64,000 nucleotides of DNA from Fagopyrum homotropicum (lineage: Eukaryota > Streptophyta > Magnoliopsida > Caryophyllales > Polygonaceae): the NCBI GenBank assembly GCA_033239125.1, contig BSWB01000006.1, positions 35,766,001 to 35,830,000 on the forward strand. Reading direction: 5' to 3'. The notes under the pieces are model-generated. The model saw only the letters and a list, made by a program, of their open reading frames with translations, did not search any database and was not told the DNA's origin. Position 1 is the stretch's first letter; the number at the start of each line of letters is the position of its first letter. The position numbers and the translations under genes are program-made. Below are positions 22,684-34,598 of this stretch, piece by piece.

Positions 22684-24595
22684 CTCTCTGTAATGTCCAA
22701 AAGTGCTAGTTTCTCAGATTCCACGCCCGTGGTTGTGCCAGAGGTCATGGTTTTGCCCGTGGTTTCTCCAGAAAGTGCCTTAGTTGTTGATCAAGCTTCA
22801 AGGAGTCTTGGAGAGTCTTCCATGGCTTTGGAATCATCTCAACCTACATTGTATGGATCGTCTCCAACCGATAAAGGTCCTCCTAAACTTGATCTTAAGC
22901 CTCTCCCTTCTCATTTAAAGTATGTTTTCCTTGGTTCAAATTCTACTTATTCGGTGATTGTGAATGCATCTTTGAATGATGATGAGCTTGATAGATTGTT
23001 AAACGAGTTGAAATTGCATAGAAGATCTATAGGTTACACCATTGATGACTTAGTTGGCATTAAATCTTCCTTATGCATGCATAAAATCTTGATGGAAGAC
23101 AACCATAAACCCTCAATTGAACCTCAAAGAAGATTGAACCCTATAATGAAAGAGGTAGTCAAGAAGGAGATCCCTAAATTGCTAGATGCGGGAATCATTT
23201 TCCCGATTTCGGATAGTAAATGGGTTAGTCCCGTACATGTTGTTCCTAAGAAGGGTGGTATGACGGTAGTAACTAATGAGAACAATGAACTAATCCCAAC
23301 TAGGACGGTTACGGGGTGGAGAATGTGTATTGACTATAGGAAGCTTAATGTTGCCTCTAGGAAAGATCACTTCCCTCTTCCCTTTATTGACCAAATGCTA
23401 GAGATATTAGCTTAACATTCACACTTTTGTTACTTAGATGGCTATAGTGAGTTCTTCCAAATCCCTATTCACCCGGATGACCAAGAGAAAACAAGATTTA
23501 CATGTCCTTGGGGAACATTTACATATAGGAGAATGCCATTTGGGTTGTGTAATGCACCCGCCACCTTTCATAGGTGTATGATGGCTATCTTTTCTGAATA
23601 TATTGAAAACATCATGGAAGTGTTTATGGATGATTTCTCGGTTTATGGATATTCATTTGATGATTGCTTAGCTAACTTGTCTTTGGTGTTGAAGAGATGT
23701 GAGGAAACTAACCTTCTTTTGAATTGGGAGAAATGCCATTTCATGGTGAGTGAAGGCATTGTGTTGGGACATTTGGTTTCCCAACGAGGCATTGAGGTTG
23801 ATAGAGCAAAGATAGAAACAATAGAGAAGTTGCCACCACATACCTCGGTGAAAGGGGTAAGGAGTTTCTTAGGGCATGCCGGTTTTACCGGAGGTTTATA
23901 AAAGATTTCTCTAAAATTTCTAAGCCTCTCAGTAACCTACTAATGAAAGATGTTGAGTTTTTTTTCTCCAAGGATTGTCTTGAAGCATTTTGTAGGTTGA
24001 AGAATGCCTTGATCTCCGCCCCCATCATGCAACCTCCGGATTGGAGCCTTCCATTTGAGATAATGTGTGATGCAAGTGATGTGGCCGTTGGGGCTGTTTT
24101 GGGACAAAGGAAAGATGGGCTTACACACGCCATCTACTATGCTAGCAAGACGCTAGATGATGCCCAACTCAACTATGCCACAACCGAGAAGGAGTTGCTA
24201 GCGGTGGTGTATGCCTTTGAGAAATTCCGGTCATATCTTGTGGGAGCAAAGGTCATTGTGTACACGGATCATGCTGCGATCCGTTATCTCCTCACAAAGA
24301 AGGATGCCAAACCTCGCTTGATTCGGTGGATCCTTCTCCTCCAAGAGTTTGACTTGGAAATTCGGGACAAGAAGGGTTACGAAAATTCAGTAGCGGACCA
24401 TCTTAGTAGGCTACCACCATTGGAGATAGAAAGAGATGACATCCCGATTGATGACTCATTCCGGGATGAGCAATTGCAAATGATGGAGGAGTGCTTACTT
24501 CAAGTGTCTAGAGGGAGTGAGCCATGGTATGCGGATATAGTGAACTACCTTGCGTGTGAAGAGGTGCCACCCGGTTTGTCATATGCCCAAAGGAA
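22684..24595 (+). pseudogene. B reverse transcriptase and RNase H
   Basis: The linker continues with CCACGCCCGTGG (22721-22732). RT follows: KWVSPVHVVPKKGG, GWRMCIDYRKLN, MPFGLCNAPATF and FMDDFSVYG (the YxDD catalytic box, about 23623). RNase H has CDASDVAVGAVLGQ, TEKELLAVVYAFEKFR, YTDHAAIRYL and SVADHLSRL. Lesions are TAA at 23413-23415, a missing T in the run near 23884 (frame change) and an extra A at 24594-24599 (frame change back). Because RT here is broken, B could not have supplied RT to A in its present state. Confidence 0.88.
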
Positions 24596-25800
24596 AAAAG
24601 TTCTTCAAGGATGTGAGACATTACTATTGGAGCGAGCCTGTCTTGTTCAAGAGAGGACCAGATGGAGTCTTTAGGAGGTGCATTCCGGAGGATGAGGTGG
24701 AGAGTGTGATCCGCCATTGTCACTACTTGCCATGTGGAGGCCATGCTAGCTCACACAAGACGTGCGCAAAGGTATTGCAATCCGGTTTTTATTGGCCTAA
24801 CTTGTTTAAGGATGTGCAGAATTTTGTAGTGGCATGTGATGCTTGCCAAAGGATGGGCAACATCTGAAGGAGGAATGAGATGCTCTTGAACAACATACAA
24901 GAGGTTGAGATATTTGATGTTTGGGGTGTGGACTTCATGGGGCCATTCCCCTCCTCATGTGGCAACCTCTACATTCTATTGGCGGTGGACTATGTATCGA
25001 GATGGGTGGAGACAATCGCCTCTCCCACAAATGATGCCAAAGTTGTGGTGCGGTTCTTCAACCGAGTCATCTTCCCTAGGTTTGGAACACCAAGAGTGAT
25101 CATAAGTGATGGAAGGAAGCATTTCACCAATAGGAACTTTGGGACACTTTTGGCTAAGTATGGGGTGACTCATAAGGTGGCAACACCTCACCATCCCCAA
25201 ACTAGTGGCCAAGTAGAGATTTCCAATCGGGAGATAAAAGGAATACTTGAGAAGACGGTTTCTAGGATAAGAAAAGATTGGGCTATGAAGCTTGATGATG
25301 CTTTGTGGGCTTATAGAACCGCCTTCAAGACACCGATTGGCACCAATCCCTACAAGGTAGTTTATGGCAAGTCTTGCCACCTTCCGGTGGAGATGGTGCA
25401 TAGGGCGTATTGGGCCATAAGGTGGCTGAATTTTGACCTAAAGGAAGCCGGTGCAAAGAGGTTGCTAGACATTAATGCTCTTGAGGAGATCCGGTTGGAT
25501 GCCTATGAAAACACCCGGATTTACAAGGAAAGGACCAAGAGTTGGCATGAAAAACGTCTCATCCCAAAAGAGTTGAGTGGAGGTGACTTAGTCCTTCTCT
25601 TCAACTCAAGGTTGCGGCTCTTTCCCGGAAAGCTAAAGTCAAGATGGACGAGCCCTTATGTGGTGAAGAAAGTCTTCCCCCATGGAGCGGTTGAGATAGG
25701 TGGGGAGCATTGTTGAGATTTTAAGGTGAATGGGCACCGTTTGAAGAAGTATATCCCGGAAGCTCCGGTGGACATGATTCCCCCACTTCACCTTGAGTGA
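24596..25800 (+). pseudogene. B integrase
   Basis: Zinc region HCHYLPCGGH...CDACQR, then catalytic core with D in GVDFMGPF, D in ISDGRKHF and E in EISNREIK, and a C-terminal part ending ...HLE before TGA 25798-25800. Closely similar to the integrase of A. Two further stops occur in phase, TGA 24865-24867 and TGA 25714-25716, each where A has a sense codon. No chromodomain follows, as expected for the Athila lineage. Confidence 0.88.
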
Positions 25801-25877
25801 AACGCTCCCGAATTTGGTCAAGCTAATGACCTTAAAGAAGCGCTTAATGGGAGGCAACCCATTGGTACATATTTTTC

Positions 25878-27392
25878 TGATAGGTGATGGAATCACTGTC
25901 ATTTAGGGTAGTTTTTAGAATCTTTTTATTGCATTAGTGTCGGTTTATGCTACTAACTCCTTGGTCCAGAAGAAGAAGATCAAAAGAAGCTAAAGAAGAA
26001 GTTATAAGCACTTAGGAGTGAAGATCGATCATGAAGCAAAGCTTCTGTTGCCTCACCGCTCCTGCGGGTCCTTGCAGCCGCCCCTGCGGTTGACGTTTCC
26101 ACTAGAACGCACCCTCTGCATTCACCAGCGCCGGCCATGAAGTGTGTCACCGCCCCTGCGCCACTCCTTGGCACCCCTGCGGTGACCTGCCCTGAAGAAA
26201 TGAAGACCAGCTCCCCTGCGTCTCCAACTGCGCCCCTGCCTGCGCCCCAACCTGGGAGCTGGAAGACAAAGAGGCTATGTCGACGCCCCTGCGTCGACAT
26301 AGGGACGCCCCGGCGGCTTGACATCAGAAACGTCAGGAAGGCGAAAGGTCAGACGCTGAAGTGCATTAAAGATCCGCCCCAGCGGAATTGTGTAGCCGCC
26401 CCAGTGGCCCTGAAGAAGATCAACCGATTCTGCCTAAACCGCCTCTGCGGTTCCTGAAGGCCGCCCCTGCGGTTTAACGCCAGAAGCTTTACTCCGGTTG
26501 TTTACACCACCTTCATGGCATTTAAGGTGGCTGTTTTAGGCCGGCTATTTACTCCTAATTAAGTGTCTTTTGTAGTATAAATAGTCCATGGCTGATTGCT
26601 AGAATCATCCATGCTTTTCCTCACAAAATCTATTTTAGACTTGAGCTTTCCATTGTAATGAGTTGCTATCTCCCTTGCTACATTGGGTTGGTTTGAAGCT
26701 GCATTGTTGCCTTGGTTGTAAGTTCTTTTTAATCTAAGTTTTCATTCAGTAATGCTTTGTGTTTCCTTGATCTCCATTGTCTAAATTGCATGTTTACTAT
26801 TGCTTGAGATTGATCACCTTAGGTTCTAAAGTGCATGTAAACAACTAGGATTAATAGGTTCCGGGTTCGGGTCTTTAATCTAGTAGCAACTTTAAGTAAT
26901 AACGGGTTGTGATTACTTGAGGAAAAGGAACACAAATATAAAGATAAGTTTAACGGTTTTAATCTTCTCTTTATATCTCTTTGTCTTTATTTGAAAGCTA
27001 ACTTGTTATTTGTTCTTGTAGGTTTACGGAACTTTAACCTGTTAAGTTGTGTTGATGTTGGTTGGCTCAACACATATATATGATCGAGACGGGAGGTTAC
27101 TTGAAAACTTGTAAAAGGAACTCACCAACGTAGCAATTGCATGCTTAGAATCAACCTAGTGTAGATTCATCCATTATTGTCTTAATTGTCGCATTAATTG
27201 TTTTCGTAAGTTTTTGTGCATCAATTCAACCAAACCTCCCCTTGTGTCACTTGTCATTATAATTGATAATTCAATCTAAAACACCTTAACTCTCTTGGGT
27301 TCGACCCTTACTTAATCACTATACTTGTTCTTAGTGCTAAGTCGGGATTTACTTTTGATTGGTATAGACGACCATAGAAATACCTTCGGTCA
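25878..27392 (+). repeat. C 5' LTR
   Basis: 1515 bp. The region 26056-26480 is packed with CCGCCCCTGCGG-like words. A perfect 11-bp hairpin lies at 26275-26302 (CTATGTCGACG, loop CCCCTG, CGTCGACATAG). TATAAATA at 26576-26583 is the probable TATA box. Compared with the 3' LTR it has extra copies of the word near 26230-26250 and 26437-26475. Confidence 0.92.
26576..26583 (+). promoter_or_regulatory. Likely TATA box of the C LTR
   Basis: TATAAATA, preserved at 32153-32160 in the other LTR, downstream of the GC-rich word cluster. Confidence 0.6.
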
Positions 27393-27397
27393 AATTT

Positions 27398-27415
27398 TGG
27401 CGCCGTTGCCGGGGA
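27398..27415 (+). other. C primer-binding site (tRNA-Asp)
   Basis: TGGCGCCGTTGCCGGGGA, five bases after the 5' LTR. The same primer is used by A and B. Confidence 0.93.
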
Positions 27416-27463
27416 GTTTTTGTGTTTTATTGTTATTATTGATTATTGGTTTGAACCATTTTT

Positions 27464-28753
27464 ATGGTTCAAACCCGTGCTACTAATTCCAGCTTTGCTT
27501 CTTTTGATCCAGAAATTGAGAGGACGCACATCCGGCAACGAAGACAACAACAACTTCAACAAGAGATGGCTGACCGTACTCTTCGTCAACTTACGCATCC
27601 CACATTGGCTCAAAACCCTCTTGCGGTCGCTATACCGGCACAAGGGGAAGGAGTCAACTTTGAGCTCAAGCCGGGCCTCATTCACTTGCTTCCATCCTTC
27701 CATGGGCTAAGTGGTGAAGACCCCATCAACCACCTTGGGAAGTTCCATACTGTGTGTATGAGCATGAAGCCGGCCAACATTATCGAAGAACAGATCAAGA
27801 TGAGGGCATTCGGCTTCACACTCAAAGATTCGGCGGATGATTGGTATTACCACCTTCCATCCGGGAGTATTGACACTTGGGAGAACCTTCACAAAGCGTT
27901 CTTGGAGAAATACTTTCCAGCAAAAAAGGCAAATAGCTTGAAGAAAGGTATAAGTAACATCTAGCAAGAGGCAACCGAAACTCTCTACGAGTACTTCGAA
28001 AGGTCTGCACGCCTCCGATCCAGCTGCCCTTTTCACGGATATTCAACTCAAGATCTAGTCTTGTATTTATACAATGGTTTGCTAGACAATGAAAGGAGGA
28101 TCGTCGATGCGGCTTACGGAGGTAATATTCTTAACTCTACTCCTGACCTTGCTTTGGAAAAGATACAGGAGCTAGCGGAAGGAACTCGGAACTTTGGAAG
28201 GACCCTGGCTAAGAAAGGTGTTCATAATGTGAGTTCCGGGAAGAGTGAGATTTCCACCGAGCTAACGTAATTGAAGGAAATGGTAAAGAGGATAACACTT
28301 ATAGGAACACCGCAACAACTCAAAGCTTGTGGAGTTTGTGCTGATCCTTACCATCCAACGGACATGTGTCCACAAGTCCAAGATGACGATGCTGAAGTAA
28401 ACGCAATGGGTTATGGACAACCACAACAGCAAAGACCTAGAAACGATCCCTATGCACAAAACTTCATGCCAAATTGGCGTGATCAACAAAACTTTCGTTG
28501 GAGGGATCAACAGAACCAACAACAACAACAACCTCGTCAAGGTAAGTATCAAACAACTGAAGATATGCTGCAGGTTTTGACTAAACATTTTGCTACTCAT
28601 GTCCAAACAACAGAATCAAGCATCGAGAACCTTGAGAAGCAGGTTGGTCAAATGGCGGAAGCCATTACAAGAATTGAAACTAGGGCCTCCGGAGGATTAC
28701 TGTCGCAAACGGTTATAAACCCAAAAGGCATGCAGGAAGATGTTCAAACATAG
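27464..28753 (+). pseudogene. C gag
   Basis: One frame of about 430 codons from ATG (MVQTRATNSSF) with two internal stops, TAG 27962-27964 and TAA 28268-28270. The core is of plant Ty3/gypsy gag type: GLSGEDPINHLGKFHTVC, DSADDWYYHLPSGSI, FLEKYFPAKK and LYNGLLDNERRIVDAA. A zinc knuckle CGVCADPYHPTDMC (CX2CX4HX4C) follows, then a Gln/Asn-rich stretch. It is only distantly similar to the gag of A and B, so C is a separate family. Confidence 0.85.
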
Positions 28754-29576
28754 AGGAAGAGTCCTTACGTCGAGCCAACGAGGTAAAACAAAGGCGCTGA
28801 TTCGGGAGGAAACCCGAAGGAATAAGAAGAGGAGCTTCTGTCAAAAAAACCGCCCCTGTGGCTCTAAGTCTCCGCCCCTGCAGTGACACCCAGGACCGGC
28901 ACCGCTCCCCGCGCCTTGCCAGCGTCTGCTCACGTTGGTCATCGCCCCCGCGGTGACGTCCCTCCGCCCCTGAGTTAGTCCCTTGACACTCATTCTCAGT
29001 TCCGCCCCCGGCGCTAAGGCTGCGTACCCCCTCTCGTTTGTCACCGCCCCCGCGGCGACAAACACAGCCCCTTCGGTTTATTTAAGTAAAGAAAAAAAAT
29101 ACACTTCCCAAAAATAACCTACATCTACCGCCCCCTCCACTCCCTCCCCATTCACTCTTTGAAACCTAGCCGCCTCACCTCCCACACCCTTGCGCCCTCC
29201 GGAAATTCTCGCCCACCACCTCGTCGCGCCCCTGCGCCACCTCCGGCACCCTAGCGTCGCCACCCCTTTTGCAAACACGAACCATTTCCACCACACACAC
29301 ACACTCAACCCTTTCATCCATGTCCTTCACTGTCCCACCTCCGGCGACGTCTGCGACAGCAAGGAAGACGTCGGAAAAGTCCCATCGCCACCACCTTCGT
29401 CGAACGACCAAATCGCCCTCTGTTCTTCGCCCGCACCTGCGCCTGAAAACTGCCGCCCCCGCGTCGTGCCGCACCTGCGTCTCTTTCAGCCGCCCTTGCG
29501 GATATTACGACAGAAGGTTCGTCTCCTGATCAAATTGCTGAACTTTCTAACTCTTTTACTTGATCAATTGCAAGAG
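28754..29576 (+). other. C internal island of CCGCCCCTGCGG-type words
   Basis: GC-rich sequence between gag and ORF1 with many variants of the LTR word (about 28851, 28875, 28940, 28965, 29002, 29044, 29450 and 29497). The open frame running through the last part is Pro/His/Arg-rich and looks like an accident of composition, not a gene. Confidence 0.6.
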
Positions 29577-30656
29577 ATGGAATCACAAAGGAAATACAAG
29601 TTGACAGAAGGTGAGAAGGATCGGTATAGGATTGCTCAAAACTGGGAGGTGCATGCAACCCGGTTCCTTGATGTTTCCACCTTGGAAAATCTGGGGATGT
29701 TGGAAAGTATGCAGGAATTTCTTAACAATGCCGGGTTGGGTGATTTTCTGATAAAGAGCGCTCCAACACACCCCGACCTTAACAGATAGTTTATAGCCAC
29801 TTTCAAAATGGAGACGGAAGACCAATTGTGTATTGGACTTTCATTCAAGTACAACAAGAGGAAGTACACATTGGATTACACTCAAATACAGGAGGCATTA
29901 GGGCTAACCATAGCAGCTTCTGATGACTAGATGGAACCCATTCCGACGCCTGATTTATTGGAATTTTGGCAAGCCGCCACTAGGTCAGAGTTTCATGCAA
30001 GAGGAGAATACTCCAATAAATTCACTCACCCTTGTTTAAGGCTCATCTCAAAGGTCTTCATGAGTGTCTTCTATGGACACAAGGAAGAGAATAAGGTCGC
30101 TCTTAAGGACCTTCCACTGCTATACGCTTGTCTTTCCAACGAGTTTGTGCCGGATTGGGCATATATCTTCTTTACCGCTCTAAAGCGGATTAGGAAGAAT
30201 GAGCCTCGTGACATCGTTGGAGGAGGGATCATATCATTATTAGCTGCACGGGTGATGGATCTTCTCCCATTGGAAGAAGGTTTGGAGGCACCACTATACA
30301 CCGAAGGGTTAATAAGGAGATGTAGGCTCCTCAAGAAAGACGGGGAGCATCGGTTCTGGATCTCCCTTGCGGATGGGAGTCACATCACATATCTACCCCG
30401 TCGACTCCCATTGGGAGAAGAGCTCTCCGACTTATATGTACTGGCTGACCCTGTCCCTCCGAGATGGCCTCAGGTTGATATTGTTGGGAGGTACGCAACC
30501 GGCTCTAGCTGGGCCCACACCACTAATGAGGAGATGCCGACGGCAGGACACGACAGTCAGACCATGGAGAGTCTGCAGGTTCAGATGGCAGCTTTGACTA
30601 CACAGCACCAGGCATGGCAAACCGAGTACCAGCGGTCCATACTTGAGCAGCAGTAG
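29577..30656 (+). pseudogene. ATHILA ORF1-type protein relic of C
   Basis: A frame from ATG 29577 (MESQRKYKLTEGEKDR) with stops at 29787-29789 and 29928-29930, ending at TAG 30654-30656. A segment resembling the ORF1 of A (NKFTHPCLRLISKVFMSVF, LLYACLSNEFVPDWAYI, GGGIISLLAARVMDL) is followed by a helix likely to form a coiled coil (TMESLQVQMAALTTQHQAWQ). The place after gag, with pol missing, suggests that C arose by loss of pol from an Athila-like ancestor. Function is unknown. Confidence 0.72.
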
Positions 30657-31488
30657 GCGTGGCAGTCCAGCTTTGCCTCCTCCATGACCACTCACTTTGA
30701 CCGCCGTCAGGATGCTTGGTAGGCGGCTCATCAGCATTTAGAGAGAGGATGGAGGCTCAGGAGGACCGTATTGACACCCTTCACCGCCGCCAGGAGCATT
30801 TCTTCCGCCACTTCCCTTACCCACCGGAGGAGGGTCCGGGTGGTCCATCCGGAGCACCCCAGTGAGGGGTACATTTCTTTCCCTTCTCCCGCATTTATCT
30901 TTGACTCATTTCCACTTTGAGGACAAAGTGTACTTCAAGTATGGGGGAGGGACATATCATTTCTTGTACAGTTTATTGAGTTGTTTTTGGCATTTGTTTT
31001 GCATTGTTGAAATCAGTAAAAAAAAAAAAGCCAAAGAAGTGAAAAAAGGCATGAAAATCCTTGGATAAACCGAAAACCCGAAAGGGCGGTTTAGGTAAAA
31101 AGAAGATAGTCCGACCAACCTTAGGTTGGTGCAAAATTGGACTTAAGGGATGTGAGTTAAAGTGAGAAAAGAAGAAGAGTGACAAGGTCAAAACCCGAAA
31201 GGGCGCCTTGGCAAGATGAGCGACACCGAGTGTAGGTTTCCCTTCCGGCGTTTTGGTGACATAAGAAGGGGAGTCATAAGGAGGTTGTTCGGGTAGGCCA
31301 CTCATGGAGCGATAAGGATGGTAGTATTTCTTTTTCTCACATTTCCTCTCTTTTCCTTCTTTCTTTCTTGGCTTTTCTCTTGTTTTTCGTTATCTTTCTG
31401 CTTACTCATGCTTCTTGAGGCCTTTGAGTCTAGTTGATGTCATTTGTTTTTACTCAGGACGAGTAAAAGGTCTAAGTATGAGGGAGTT
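30657..31488 (+). other. C 3' untranslated region, hairpin and polypurine tract
   Basis: Non-coding. 'aaaacccgaaagggcg' occurs twice (about 31070 and 31190). An 8-bp hairpin (TTTTACTC, loop AGGAC, GAGTAAAA; 31448-31468) stands 20 bases before the 3' LTR, with the purine-rich AAGTATGAGGGAG in between. Confidence 0.65.
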
Positions 31489-32969
31489 TGATAGGTGATG
31501 AAATCACTATCATTTAGGGTAGTTTTTAGAGTCTTTTTATTGCATTAGTGTCGGTTTATGCTACTAACTCCTTGGTCCAGAAGAAGAAGATCAAAAGAAG
31601 CTAAAGAAGGAGTTATAAGCACTTAGGAGTGAAAATTGATCATGAAGCAAAGCTTATGTTGCCTCACCGCCCCTGCGGGTCCTTGTAGCCGCCCCTGCGG
31701 ATGAAGTTTCCACTGGAACGCTCCCTGCGCTTTCATCAGCGCCGGCCATGAAGTGTGTCACCGCCCCTGCGCCACTCCTTTGCGCCCCTACGGTGACCTG
31801 CCCTGAAGAAATGAAGACCAGCTCCCCTGCGTCTCCCACTGTGCCCCAACCTGGGAGCTGGAAGACGAAGGGGGTATGTCGACGCCCCTGCGTCGACATA
31901 GGGACGCCCCGGCGGCTTGACATCAGGAACGTCAGGAAGGCGAAAGGTCAGACGTTGAATTGCATTAAAGATCCGCCCCATCGGAATTGTGTAGCCGCCC
32001 CAGCGGCCCTGAAGAAGATCAACCGATTCTGCCTAAACCGCCCCTGCGGTTTAACGCTAGAAGCTTTACTCCGGCTGTTTACACCACCTTTATGGCATTT
32101 AAGATGGCTGTTTTAGGCCAGCTATTTACTCCTAATTAAGTGTCTTTTGTAGTATAAATAGTCCATGGCTGATTGCTAGAATCATCCATGCTTTTCCTCA
32201 CAAAATCCATTTTAGACTTGAGCTTTCCATTGTAATGAGTTGCTAACTCCCTTGCTACATTGGGTTGGTTTGAAGCTGCATTGTTGCCTTGGTTGTAAGT
32301 TCTTTTTAATCTAAGTTTTCATTCAGTAATGCTTTGTGTTTCCTTGATCTCCATTGTCTAAATTGCATGTTTACTATTGCTTGAGATTGATCACCTTAGG
32401 TTCTAAAGTGCATGTAAACAACTAGGATTAATAGGTTCCGGGTTCGGGTCTTTAATCTAGTAGCAACTTTAAGTAATAATGGGTTGTGATTACTTGAGGA
32501 AAAGGAACACAAATATAAAGATAAGTTTAACGGTTTTAATCTTCTCTTTATATCCCTTTGTCTTTATTTGAAAGCTAACTTGTTATTTGTTCTTGTAGGT
32601 TTACGGAACTTTAACCTGTTAAGTTGTGTTGATGCCGGTTGGCTCAACACATATATATGATCGAGACGGGAGATTACTTGAAAACTTGTAAAAGGAACTC
32701 ACCAACGTAGCAATTGCATGCTTAGAATCAACCTAGTATAGATTCATCCATTATTGTCTTAATTGTCGCATTAATCATTTTTGTAAGTTTTTGTGCATCA
32801 ATTCAACCAACCCCCCCCCTCTTGTGTCACTTGTCATTGTAATCGATAATTGCATCTAAAACACCTTAACTCTCTTGGGTTCAACCCTTAATCACTATAC
32901 CTGTTCTTAGTGCTAAGTCGGGATTTACTTTTGATTGGGTATAGACGACCATAGAAATACCTTCGGTCA
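31489..32969 (+). repeat. C 3' LTR
   Basis: 1481 bp, colinear with 25878-27392 apart from small deletions inside the GC-rich word cluster. The hairpin is kept as a 10-bp stem at 31875-31900. Confidence 0.92.
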
Positions 32970-34598
32970 CTTTCCCTTTTTGTTTTATTTTCCTTTTCTT
33001 TTTGCTTTTGTTTTTTGCTTTGGTATGTTTGTGTGTTTGGTGTTTGTGTGCTAGAGTCTAAGTAGCATGGAAACCTTGCAAGGCATGAGGAAGGTGATGA
33101 TGATGATCCCGCATCAAACGTGGGTGGAGCGGAGGTAGGACTTGGACGGCTAGTGGTGCTTAGTGTGGGTCCCGACGCCATATTGGACATCGAGAGCTCT
33201 CTACCACCTTTGATTGATCATCCACCATCACTCCACATGAGTGAAAATACCAAGGCAACACCATTTTACATTGTGAGGACCCTCTTTCACTTCTTTATTT
33301 AATTTGCACATTGGGGACAATGTGTTTCTAAGTATGGGGTGGGGTTCTCATGATCATTTGCATGATTACATCTAGGATAGTTTAATATATTTGTCACATG
33401 TTTCATTAGCTTTGGCATGGTACATACATATTTCAAAAAATCCAAAAAATCAGAAAATGTTTAAAAAAATTTAGTGCTTCTAAGTTTGGATATTACCCTT
33501 ATGATGAGATTGTCTTGTGAATTGGCTATGGATGGCCTTGTGTATTGAATGGATGTATGCATATGTGGACTTGAATTACTTATCTTGAATCCCATGTATG
33601 ATTTGCGATTATGATGCTTGTCTTGATTGGATTGAGGATTGATGGTCGAAATTACATGCTAGTTCTTGCACATCATCTAGGAATGACTAAGACAATTCAT
33701 CTTTCTCTACTTCTCATCTTGATCATTTTGTTTGAGCACCTCAATTGATATAAAAATTTGACCTCTTTTGACCCATACGGGAATAGGAGCATGCTAGTGT
33801 GTTGAGCGTGTGAAAATAAGTGTGGGGTGAAGTTGTTGGTGAATGAATGTTGTGAATGAAGTTCTGAATTTGATTGTGAAAAGTGTAGGAAAAAAATATA
33901 GGTTTGGGGACTTTGGTTTTGATGACGAGTAACTCGACACCATTCACATAATCGGGTGTTTGTGCCTTGCCAAAGTCGGATAAACCGAATGTCCTAACGA
34001 GCCTTGGTATGTGTGCCCGGTGTGAGGCACCTCGGAAAAATCCCGAGGTCCGCTAATCACCAAGGTTTCGGCTTTTGTACACCAATGTCATTGTCTCAAA
34101 AATAAGAAAAAGAAAAAAAAATGAAAAAGAAAAGAGAAGAAGGAAAAGATGGAGAAAAATATACACTTGTGGGAAGTTGATCAAAAATAAAATTGCGGAG
34201 TTAGTTCCTTTCCCAGATTAGCATCACATGACCTAGAAAAATTCCCACCTATTCACAACGTTTCTTGGCTTCTTCTTTCCTAAGTCCTTAAGACCTATTT
34301 GCATATGTGTAAGACTTAGTGATCTAGATTGGATACACTCATGATCATCTCGACTTCTTCATTTTCACCTTTCATGATGCTTTCGAAGTTAAGTATAATT
34401 GTCTTTTCATGCCTTCATTCATTTGATACATGATTCCTTGCCCATTGCTATGAAACATGACTATGAAGGTGATCCATCTTATGAAGCACAATTCCAAAAA
34501 GATTTTATATTTTTTTTCTGCATTCATAAATCATGTCATCTCTTAGCCTATAGTTGGACCTTGCTCGGGGACGAGCAAGTCTTAAATATGGGTTATTT
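32970..34598 (+). other. B 3' untranslated region, hairpin and polypurine tract
   Basis: Continues B after the C insertion. No ORF1-type gene is present. Short frames here have no recognisable product. 33927-34016 matches the 3' UTR of A. The hairpin CTTGCTCG-GGGA-CGAGCAAG (34560-34579) is followed by 19 bases with AAATATGGG up to the 3' LTR. Confidence 0.65.

Larger units (their letters stand above)
25878..32969 (+). mobile_element. Pol-less Athila-like retrotransposon (C)
   Basis: Two LTRs (25878-27392 and 31489-32969), both TGATAGGTGATG...CTTCGGTCA, a tRNA-Asp PBS, a gag relic and an ORF1-type relic, but no protease, RT, RNase H or integrase. Flanks are TTTTC (25873-25877) and CTTTC (32970-32974), a 5-bp duplication with one change. 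The insertion interrupts the 3' UTR of B shortly after the integrase stop. Scattered differences and small indels between its LTRs make it older than A. Confidence 0.92.

Noticed and set aside
17039..27415. tRNA-Asp gene pieces
   Set aside because: Only the 18 bases complementary to the tRNA 3' end are present, next to LTRs. They are primer-binding sites.
29190..29576. N-terminal extension of the C ORF1 frame
   Set aside because: Pro/His/Arg-rich translation of the GC-rich word island. The ATG at 29577 starts the part with family resemblance.
33120..33302. A short frame in the B 3' UTR as an ORF1 gene
   Set aside because: 60 codons without resemblance to the A or C ORF1 proteins.
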